A stretch of DNA of 38,196 bases from Bacteroidales bacterium (GTDB lineage Bacteria; Bacteroidota; Bacteroidia; Bacteroidales; UBA932), in NCBI GenBank assembly GCA_020026355.1, contig JAHHQP010000021.1, forward strand, positions 1 to 38,196, given 5' to 3'. Shown piece by piece: positions 14,244 through 21,391 of this stretch. Within the stretch, counting starts at the first letter, position 1, and each line of letters begins with the position of its first letter. The notes beneath the pieces were generated by a model. It saw only the letters and a list, made by a program, of their open reading frames with translations. It made no database searches and had not been told where the DNA came from. The translations under genes and the position numbers were made by a program.

Positions 14244-15728
14244 TTACTTTCCGATGCAGAAGTTCTTGAAGATGTTGCCGAGGACTTCGTCGGTCGAGAT
14301 TTCACCGACGATGGAGCCGAGGTGATAGATGGCTTCGCGGAGGTCCTGGGCGGCGAGGTCGGTCGGGATGTTGTCTTCGAGGGCTTGCTTGACGCGGGCG
14401 AGGGAAGTGTTCGCTGCTTTGAGGGCATCGAGGTGGCGCTGGTTGGTGACCAGAGTCATGCTGCCGTCGCCGAGCTTGTCTTTCTGGGAGAGTGCCAGTT
14501 CTTTGCGGAGCACATCAAGGCCGTTCCCGTTCTTCGCGGAGATCGGGATGATCCTCACCTTGTCGGCACCGATGCCCCGTACGTCGAGGATGGAGCCGAT
14601 ATAATTGATGGTCGTGATGGTCTTGTCGCCGTCCGGACCGCAGCTGCAGCCGGAAGCGCAAATGGAGCCGTCGCACTCGCAAGCTCCGGCCAGATCCGCC
14701 TTGTTCAGCAGCAGGAAAAGCTCCTGCTCCTCCATATCCACCTGCCCGAGAATGCAGTCCAGGCTCTCCTTCAACTCTTCCAGGTCGCGCGTCAGATCCA
14801 GCATGCCCAGCACGATGGAAGCCTGGTGCATCTTCTGGTAAGTCTTCTCGATACCGATCTTCTCGACGGTCTCCGAAGTCTCCCGGATACCTGCCGTGTC
14901 AATGAAACGGAACAGGATGCCGTCGATGTTCAAGGTCTCTTCAATGGTGTCCCTGGTCGTTCCATGGACATCGGACACGATCGCGCGGTCCTCACCTAAC
15001 AAGGCATTCAGCAAAGTACTCTTGCCCGTATTGGTCGCACCAGCGATGGCCGTCGGTATGCCGTTCTTGATCGCATTGCCCAAGCGGAAGGAATCGATGA
15101 GACGGGAATTGTGGGCGATGATCTCGTCCAGCAGGCGGTGCAGCTCGCTCCGGTCAGCAAACTCCACATCCTCTTCACTGAAGTCCAGCTCCAGTTCCAT
15201 CAGGGAAACGATCTTCAGCAGTTCATCCCTCATGGACTTGAGTTCTTTCGAGAAACCGCCTTTCATCTGGTTGAAGGCGACCCGGTGCGCCGCCGCATTC
15301 TGGGAAGCGATGACATCGGCTACCGCTTCGGCCTGGGCCAGGTCCATCTTGCCGTTGAGGAAGGCACGCTCCGTGAACTCTCCCGGTTCCGCGAAACGGG
15401 CACCGGCCTCGCGCAGCAAGTCGGAAATAGCGTTGACAATATAAGAAGAAGCATGGCAGGACAGTTCCACGGAGTCTTCTCCGGTATAGGAACGCGGGGC
15501 CCTGTAGATGCTCACGACCACTTCGTCGAGCAGGCTGCCGTCCGCTGCCTTGACGGTTCCGAACTTCAGACTGTAGCCTGGAGCGTCGGAGATCGTACCA
15601 TGGACGCAGGTCACCACCTTGTCCGCGATGGACAGGGCCGCAGCTCCGGAAATCCTGATCACGGAAATGGCTCCCGTGCCCGGAATGGTCGCCGGAGCGA
15701 ATATCGTATCTTCATTCTTGATGTACAT
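14244..15728 (-). CDS. mnmE: tRNA uridine-5-carboxymethylaminomethyl modification GTPase MnmE
   Basis: 494 residues. With MnmG it makes the cmnm5U34 modification at the wobble base of certain tRNAs. An N-terminal folate-binding domain (about 1-125, with IFAPATIPGTGAISVIRISG) is followed by helices and an inserted G domain: G1 GATNTGKST (230-238), G2 GTTRDT (256-261), G3 DTAG (277-280), G4 NKAD (342-345). The C-terminal FCIGK is intact. Between G4 and the SAK motif there is an extra stretch of about 35 residues with five cysteines (C350, C352, C357, C361, C363) that I do not expect in the family. The gene is divergent from carA. Confidence 0.97.
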   Translation of the reverse strand: MYIKNEDTIFAPATIPGTGAISVIRISGAAALSIADKVVTCVHGTISDAPGYSLKFGTVKAADGSLLDEVVVSIYRAPRSYTGEDSVELSCHASSYIVNAISDLLREAGARFAEPGEFTERAFLNGKMDLAQAEAVADVIASQNAAAHRVAFNQMKGGFSKELKSMRDELLKIVSLMELELDFSEEDVEFADRSELHRLLDEIIAHNSRLIDSFRLGNAIKNGIPTAIAGATNTGKSTLLNALLGEDRAIVSDVHGTTRDTIEETLNIDGILFRFIDTAGIRETSETVEKIGIEKTYQKMHQASIVLGMLDLTRDLEELKESLDCILGQVDMEEQELFLLLNKADLAGACECDGSICASGCSCGPDGDKTITTINYIGSILDVRGIGADKVRIIPISAKNGNGLDVLRKELALSQKDKLGDGSMTLVTNQRHLDALKAANTSLARVKQALEDNIPTDLAAQDLREAIYHLGSIVGEISTDEVLGNIFKNFCIGK

Positions 15729-15786
15729 GCCGATGTTTTTTATGATTCGCGAAATTACGATTTTTGCTCAAAATAGAGAAATTTTA

Positions 15787-15817
15787 TTGGAGATTTCCCG
15801 ATGATGCATTACCTTTG
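15787..15817 (+). promoter_or_regulatory. carA promoter
   Basis: TTG at 15787-15789, 20 bp, then TACCTTTG at 15810-15817, a near-ideal Bacteroidota promoter. The start would be near 15823-15825, leaving a leader of about 170 bases before carA. Confidence 0.75.
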
Positions 15818-15842
15818 CTCCGATAAGAAACGACCTTTGATT

Positions 15843-15944
15843 ATGTGTTACAGACATTGCTTTTCCACATATCCGAGAACGTGCGCATTTCAGAGCAGTG
15901 CGCAAGACGTTGTTTCTTCCGACATTTTGAATTATATGTATTGA
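15843..15944 (+). CDS. candidate 33-residue leader peptide of carAB
   Basis: An ORF beginning MCYRHCFSTYPRTC and ending ILNYMY opens about 20 bases into the predicted leader and stops one base before the terminator stem at 15946. It has four Tyr and three Cys codons and two Arg codons, but no run of a single amino acid that would name a regulator. No strong ribosome binding site is seen. It is proposed from position alone; its translation is not shown. Confidence 0.3.
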   Translation: MCYRHCFSTYPRTCAFQSSAQDVVSSDILNYMY

Positions 15945-15979
15945 CGGCCATTATCTCTATCGGGTAATGGCCCTTTTTT
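15878..15979 (+). promoter_or_regulatory. attenuator-like leader structures before carA
   Basis: Two hairpins follow each other. The first is AACGTGCGCA (15878-15887) with TGCGC-aag-ACGTT (15899-15911). The second is GGCCATTA (15946-15953) with TAATGGCC (15965-15972), followed by C and six T residues (15974-15979): an intrinsic terminator placed 14 bases before the carA start codon. A terminator inside the leader of its own operon implies regulated readthrough, although it could also simply isolate carA from upstream transcripts. Confidence 0.6.
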
Positions 15980-15993
15980 AAGTACTGATCATA

Positions 15994-17082
15994 ATGGAAA
16001 ACAGAACAAAAGCGACACTTTGCCTTGACAACGGTCAATCATTCGAGGGTTATGCCCTGGGATGTACGGATACCGTATCTGGAGAAATGGTCTTCTCCAC
16101 TGCAATGACAGGTTACCCTGAACAGCTGACAGACCCGACCTATCATGGACAGATTCTCTGCCTGACTTACCCGCTGATCGGAAATTACGGCATGCCTTCC
16201 GAGGATACCTGCAAGAAAAGCGGCCTCATGAAGAATTACGAGTCCGAGAAGGTCCAGCCATCCGGTCTGGTCATCTTCGACTATTGTGAGGACTACAGCA
16301 ACTGGGAAGCGGTCAAGAGCCTGGAGCAATGGATGAAGGAACAGGGGTTGACCGGAATCATGGGTGTCGATACCCGTGAGGTCGCCAAGAGTATCCGTGA
16401 TGCGAAGGGACCGCTCAGAGGACGGATCCAGATCGAGGGTGCGGAAGCATCCGGCTTCAGCAAGGAAGTCTTCGGCCCGGCAGATGTTGCCTGCAAGGAA
16501 GTGGTCAGCTATTCTCCTTGCAACGGATGCGGCCCGCGCAAGAAAGTTGTTCTGGTCGATTGCGGTGTGAAGCATTCAGTGATCAGAAGCATCGTGAAGA
16601 GCGGCTGTGATGTGATCAGGGTTCCTTACAACTACGATTTCACGTCCATGGAATATGACGGAGTCTTCGTATCCAACGGTCCTGGAGACCCTACGCTCTG
16701 CTACGAGACTGTCGCCATCCTCAAGAAAGCGATGGAACAGGGCAAGCCGATGTTCGGTTACAATCTCGGTTTCCTGCTCATGGCCAGAGCTGCGGGCTGC
16801 GAGACGAAGAGACTGGACCGTGCGCACAGAAGCGCGAACCAGCCGGTCCGCGAGAACGGTACCAACCGCGCCTACATCACCAGCCAGAATGCCGGCTATA
16901 CTGTAGTGGAGGCCTCTGTGCCTGCAGATTGGGAGGTCTATTTCACTAACCTCAATGACGGAGCCGTCGACGGAATCCGTCACAAGACCCTGCCCTTCAT
17001 GGGCATGCAGTTCGATCCGGCAGTCTGTGTCAGATTGAACGACGACATGACTCCATTCAAAGAATTCATCCAGAAATTGTAA
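15994..17082 (+). CDS. carA: carbamoyl-phosphate synthase small subunit, with degenerate amidotransferase site
   Basis: 362 residues, normal length for CarA. The N-terminal domain is typical (GEMVFSTAMTGYPEQLTDP, GVDTREVAKSIR, LRGRI). The C-terminal class I glutamine amidotransferase fold is recognisable (VVLVDCGVKHSVIRSIV, FVSNGPGDP), but its catalytic residues are gone. Family GICLGHQ is GYNLGFL here (nucleophile Cys to Asn257), and family FHPE is FDPA (His to Asp341, Glu to Ala343). SQNHG has also become SQNAG. As read, it cannot hydrolyse glutamine, so the enzyme would have to use free ammonia or another donor. It may still be needed to fold or gate CarB. carB begins 7 bases downstream, so the pair is co-translated. 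The ATG is 14 bases after the leader terminator. Confidence 0.9.
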   Translation: MENRTKATLCLDNGQSFEGYALGCTDTVSGEMVFSTAMTGYPEQLTDPTYHGQILCLTYPLIGNYGMPSEDTCKKSGLMKNYESEKVQPSGLVIFDYCEDYSNWEAVKSLEQWMKEQGLTGIMGVDTREVAKSIRDAKGPLRGRIQIEGAEASGFSKEVFGPADVACKEVVSYSPCNGCGPRKKVVLVDCGVKHSVIRSIVKSGCDVIRVPYNYDFTSMEYDGVFVSNGPGDPTLCYETVAILKKAMEQGKPMFGYNLGFLLMARAAGCETKRLDRAHRSANQPVRENGTNRAYITSQNAGYTVVEASVPADWEVYFTNLNDGAVDGIRHKTLPFMGMQFDPAVCVRLNDDMTPFKEFIQKL

Positions 17083-17089
17083 GACCATC

Positions 17090-20000
17090 ATGAAAGACAA
17101 CAATATAAAGAAAGTACTGGTGCTCGGTTCCGGAGCACTCAAGATCGGCCAGGCCGGTGAGTTTGACTATTCAGGATCCCAGGCGCTCAAAGCCTTGAGA
17201 GAGGAGGGTATCGAGACCATCCTCATCAATCCGAACATCGCCACCGTGCAGACTTCCGAGCAGGTTGCAGACAAGGTCTATTTCCTGCCGGTGACTCCGT
17301 ATTTCGTCGAGAAAGTCATCAAGAAGGAGCAGCCGCAGGGCATTCTCCTCTCGTTCGGAGGTCAGACCGCGCTCAACTGCGGTGTCGAACTTTTCCGCAG
17401 TGGTGTGCTTGAGGCCAATGATGTCAAGGTGCTCGGTACTCCTGTTCAGGCGATCATGGATACTGAGGACCGTGAGCGTTTCAATGAGAAACTGGCCCAG
17501 ATCAATGTGAACACGATCCGCTCCCATGCCGTCGAGACGGTCGAGGATGCGAAGAAAGCGGCAGAGGAACTCGGCTATCCGGTCATTGTCCGTGCGGCTT
17601 ACGCCCTCGGAGGCCTCGGTTCCGGTTTCTGTGACAATGAGGAAGAGCTCGTGACCCTTTGCGAAAGCTCCTTCTCCTTCTCACCGCAGGTGCTCGTGGA
17701 GAAATCCCTCAAAGGATGGAAAGAGATTGAATATGAAGTGATGCGTGACCGCTACGACAACTGCATCACCGTATGTAATATGGAGAACTTCGACCCGCTC
17801 GGCATCCATACAGGTGAGTCCATCGTGGTCGCTCCGACCCAGACCCTCAGCGCCAAGGAGTGCAACCATCTGAAGGAACTGGCCATCAAGATGGTCCGTC
17901 ACCTCGGCATCGTCGGTGAATGTAACGTGCAGTATGCCTATGACACCAAGTCAATGGATTACTATGTGATCGAGGTCAATGCGCGTCTGAGCCGTTCTTC
18001 CGCCCTCGCTTCCAAGGCAACCGGTTATCCGCTTGCTTTCGTCGCTGCCAAGATCGGATTGGGCTACAGCCTCTTCGACATCAGGAACTCCGTCACCAAG
18101 GAAACTCCAGCCTTCTTCGAGCCGGCATTGGACTATGTAGTGGCCAAGATCCCGCGCTGGGACCTTTCCAAGTTCAATGGAGTCTCCAGAAATATCGGTT
18201 CTTCCATGAAATCCGTCGGTGAGGTCATGGCGATCGGCCGCAACTTCGAGGAGATCATCCAGAAAGGTCTGCGTATGATCGGTCAGGGAGCCAATGGTTT
18301 CGTCGGCAACAAGGAACTCAAGGTCGATGACATCGACAAGGCTCTTCATGAGCCGACCGACAACCGTGTATTCGTCATCTCCAAGGCACTTCAGGCCGGT
18401 TATACCGTAGAGCAGATCCATGACTTGACGAAGATCGATCTCTGGTTCCTGAACAAGCTGCAGGGCATCGTCAATACTTATAAGGAAATGCAGCAGCACG
18501 AGCATATCGAGGAGATGCCGCTCGAATTGCTGAAGAAAGCGAAGATCCAGGGCTTCTCCGATGTCCAGATCGCGCTTGCAGTCTACAAGAACAACATGGA
18601 TCTGGAAGAAGCGGAAGATATCATCCGTGCTTTCAGGAACGCCAACTATATCCGTCCGGTCGTCAAGCAGATCGATACCTTGGCCGGTGAATATCCAGCC
18701 AAGACGAACTACCTCTACCTGACTTACGGTGGAGAGCAGAATGATATCGAGAGCGAACTGGCTGCAGATGGCAGACAGCAGAACTCTGTCATTGTCCTGG
18801 GATCCGGTGCTTACCGTATCGGTAGCTCCGTCGAGTTCGACTGGTGCTCCGTGAATACGCTTCAGACCGTACGCAAACAGGGTTACAAGGGTATCATGAT
18901 CAACTATAATCCGGAGACCGTATCTACGGACTATGACATGTGTGACCGTCTCTACTTCGATGAACTGACCTTCGAAAGGGTCATGGATATCTATGAGATG
19001 GAAAATCCGCATGGAGTCATCGTCTCCGTCGGAGGTCAGATCCCGAACAACCTGGCACTCAGACTGGACAGGCATCGTGTCAGCATCCTCGGTACGAAAG
19101 CTTCCTGCATCGACAAGGCTGAGGACCGTAACAAGTTCTCTTCCATCGTCGATAAGCTCGGAATCGACCAGCCGAAGTGGAAAGAGCTCAGCACCTTCGA
19201 TGAGGTGGACAAGTTCATCGACGAAGTCGGCTTCCCGGTATTGGTAAGACCATCCTACGTGCTTTCCGGTGCAGCGATGAATGTCTGCTACAACCATGAG
19301 GAACTTCGTGAATTCCTCGGTCTGGCTGCAGAAGTGTCCGAGAAGCATCCGGTCGTCATCTCCGAGTTCATGCAGCGTTGCAAGGAGATCGAGTTCGATG
19401 CAGTCGCTGACGGTGGTGAAGTCATCGCTTATGCAATCTCAGAGCACGTCGAGTTCGCCGGTGTCCATTCCGGTGACGCGACCATCCAGTTCCCGCCGCA
19501 GAAACTTTATGTAGAGACCGTCCGCAGGATCAAGAAGATCGCGAAGAAGATCGCTTCCGCTTTGGAAATCACCGGTCCTTTCAACATCCAGTTCCTGGCG
19601 AAAGACAACTACATCAAGGTCATCGAATGTAACCTCCGTGCTTCACGAAGCTTCCCGTTCGTATCCAAGATCCTGAAGATCAACATGATCGAACTGGCGA
19701 CGAAAGCCATGCTCGGCCTCAAGCCTGCAGCTCCGGCCAAGTCCGCCTTCGACCTGGACTATGTCGGCATCAAATCTTCACAGTTCTCCTTCTCCCGTCT
19801 GCAGCAGGCTGACCCGGTACTCGGTGTCGACATGCATTCTACCGGTGAGGTCGGATGTATCGGTGACGATTTCAACGAGGCTCTGCTCAAATCATTGATG
19901 TCTGTCGGCTACAGCATACCGAAAAAGAATATCCTGATCTCATCCGGTGACGCACTGCAGAAAGCAGATCTCCTGAATGCCTGCCGGCTGCTGGTCAGCA

Positions 20001-20344
20001 AAGGTTACAAACTCTTCGCGACAGCCGGTACGCAGCGCTATCTCGTCGAGAATGAAGTTCCTGCCACCAGGATCATCTGGCCGGAGGATCTCCAGAATCC
20101 TGAACTTGCCGGTAAATACCGCAATGCAGTCGAGATGGTGCAGAACAAGGAGATCGATCTGGTCATCAATATTCCTAAGAACTTTACGCACAGGGAGTTG
20201 ACGAACGGATATCTGGTCCGCCGTGCTGCCATCGACTACAACATTCCGTTGATCACCAACGCACGTCTGGCTACTGCCTTCATCCGTGCATTCTGTTCAA
20301 TGGATGTTGATGATATCCAGATCAAGAGCTGGGATCAGTATTGA
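17090..20344 (+). CDS. carB: carbamoyl-phosphate synthase large subunit
   Basis: 1084 residues, full family length. Two homologous ATP-grasp halves each open with a nucleotide-fold signature (VLVLGSGALKIGQAGEFDYS near 10; VIVLGSGAYRIGSSVEFDW near 567) and carry the ATP-grasp regions (IVRAAYALGGLGSG; VLVRPSYVLSGAAM). The C-terminal 140 residues form the MGS-like allosteric domain (ILISSGDALQKADLL, LFATAGTQRYL). The protein makes carbamoyl phosphate from bicarbonate, ammonia and two ATP for pyrimidine and arginine synthesis. The family ammonia tunnel starts at CarA, whose active site is degenerate here, so the source of ammonia matters. It shares the carA leader. Confidence 0.97.
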   Translation: MKDNNIKKVLVLGSGALKIGQAGEFDYSGSQALKALREEGIETILINPNIATVQTSEQVADKVYFLPVTPYFVEKVIKKEQPQGILLSFGGQTALNCGVELFRSGVLEANDVKVLGTPVQAIMDTEDRERFNEKLAQINVNTIRSHAVETVEDAKKAAEELGYPVIVRAAYALGGLGSGFCDNEEELVTLCESSFSFSPQVLVEKSLKGWKEIEYEVMRDRYDNCITVCNMENFDPLGIHTGESIVVAPTQTLSAKECNHLKELAIKMVRHLGIVGECNVQYAYDTKSMDYYVIEVNARLSRSSALASKATGYPLAFVAAKIGLGYSLFDIRNSVTKETPAFFEPALDYVVAKIPRWDLSKFNGVSRNIGSSMKSVGEVMAIGRNFEEIIQKGLRMIGQGANGFVGNKELKVDDIDKALHEPTDNRVFVISKALQAGYTVEQIHDLTKIDLWFLNKLQGIVNTYKEMQQHEHIEEMPLELLKKAKIQGFSDVQIALAVYKNNMDLEEAEDIIRAFRNANYIRPVVKQIDTLAGEYPAKTNYLYLTYGGEQNDIESELAADGRQQNSVIVLGSGAYRIGSSVEFDWCSVNTLQTVRKQGYKGIMINYNPETVSTDYDMCDRLYFDELTFERVMDIYEMENPHGVIVSVGGQIPNNLALRLDRHRVSILGTKASCIDKAEDRNKFSSIVDKLGIDQPKWKELSTFDEVDKFIDEVGFPVLVRPSYVLSGAAMNVCYNHEELREFLGLAAEVSEKHPVVISEFMQRCKEIEFDAVADGGEVIAYAISEHVEFAGVHSGDATIQFPPQKLYVETVRRIKKIAKKIASALEITGPFNIQFLAKDNYIKVIECNLRASRSFPFVSKILKINMIELATKAMLGLKPAAPAKSAFDLDYVGIKSSQFSFSRLQQADPVLGVDMHSTGEVGCIGDDFNEALLKSLMSVGYSIPKKNILISSGDALQKADLLNACRLLVSKGYKLFATAGTQRYLVENEVPATRIIWPEDLQNPELAGKYRNAVEMVQNKEIDLVINIPKNFTHRELTNGYLVRRAAIDYNIPLITNARLATAFIRAFCSMDVDDIQIKSWDQY

Positions 20345-20375
20345 TCGGCTGATCACCGGTCTATCTGTCCGTAAG

Positions 20376-21308
20376 ATGAAGAAACTCGTATTTATCATTA
20401 ATCCGATCGCTGGTGGCGTCCGTAAAGAGAAGGTCGTCGCAGCGATCGGAAAGTATATTGACAAGTCAAGGTTCATGACGGAGATCCGCTATACGGAGTA
20501 TGCGGGTCATGCGACTGCTTTGGCTGATTCTGCGGTCAAGGAAGGGGCGGATATCGTGGTCGCTGTCGGCGGAGACGGCTCGGTCAATGAGGTCGCCAAG
20601 GCACTTCTCGGAACTTCAGCAGCCTTGGGCATCATCCCTTGCGGCTCCGGCAACGGACTGGCTCGACATCTCTGCATCCCGATGAATCTGAAGTCGGCCA
20701 TTGAACTGATCAATGCGGACTTTGTCACAGTAGCAGATTCGGCGAGCTTGAACGGGATTCCGTTCTTCTGCACTGCCGGAATCGGTTACGATGCTCGGGT
20801 CTGCAGCGAATATACGAAGGCCGGAACCAGAGGACTGGCGACCTATGTGGAGAAATCCATTGCTGAATATTTCACTTATAAACCCAGGTGGTACCGTATC
20901 AAGACTGAAAAGGAAGAGATAATCCGCCGGGCTTTCGTCATCACCTTTGCCAATGCGAACCAGTGGGGCAATAATTTTCATGTTGCTCCGCATGCCTCGG
21001 TCAAGGATGGAATGATGGATCTGGTCATCATCCATCCGATACAGCTCCTTCACGCCATCATCATGCCCTCACAGATTCTGGGCTATCGTTTCGACCGGAA
21101 TCCGGATGTGGAAATCATCCGTTGCGCAAGGGCAGAGGTCTTCTGTCTGCCGGAGGTGCCTGGGAAAGAAGATAAAAGAGGAGCGAGTCCGGGCATGGAA
21201 GCTCATTTCGATGGGGAGCCTTGGGTATCCGGTCCTGAACTTTCCGTAAAGATACACCCAGAAAGTCTCCGTGTCGTCGTTCCCGAGACGGAACTATCCC
21301 GTATATGA
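20376..21308 (+). CDS. diacylglycerol/lipid kinase family protein (YegS/BmrU-like)
   Basis: 310 residues. It has the DAGK catalytic-domain motifs: INPIAGG (8-14), VGGDGSVNEV (64-73) and IIPCGSGNGLARHL (86-99). Family members phosphorylate diacylglycerol or related lipids using ATP at the inner face of the membrane. ATG 20376 is preferred because it gives the standard MKKLVFIINP start. The upstream in-frame start lies inside carB. It follows carB by 31 bases and ends before a strong bidirectional terminator. The exact substrate cannot be read from sequence. Confidence 0.88.
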   Translation: MKKLVFIINPIAGGVRKEKVVAAIGKYIDKSRFMTEIRYTEYAGHATALADSAVKEGADIVVAVGGDGSVNEVAKALLGTSAALGIIPCGSGNGLARHLCIPMNLKSAIELINADFVTVADSASLNGIPFFCTAGIGYDARVCSEYTKAGTRGLATYVEKSIAEYFTYKPRWYRIKTEKEEIIRRAFVITFANANQWGNNFHVAPHASVKDGMMDLVIIHPIQLLHAIIMPSQILGYRFDRNPDVEIIRCARAEVFCLPEVPGKEDKRGASPGMEAHFDGEPWVSGPELSVKIHPESLRVVVPETELSRI

Positions 21309-21342
21309 CAGGATAGAAACCGACTGGTTCCTGATAGAAAGA

Positions 21343-21376
21343 AGAAAGGGTGCGATCATTTGATCGCACCCTTTCT
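21343..21376. terminator. bidirectional terminator between the lipid kinase and rho
   Basis: Perfect 16-bp stem AGAAAGGGTGCGATCA / TGATCGCACCCTTTCT with a TT loop, between two convergent genes. The arms begin and end with A/T-rich bases, so it can work on both strands. Confidence 0.85.
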
Positions 21377-21391
21377 ATTATAGGGAATGTC

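Noticed and set aside
17951..19348. Long minus-strand ORF of 465 codons opposite carB
   Set aside because: carB is unmistakable; the open complement comes from codon bias and has no family features.
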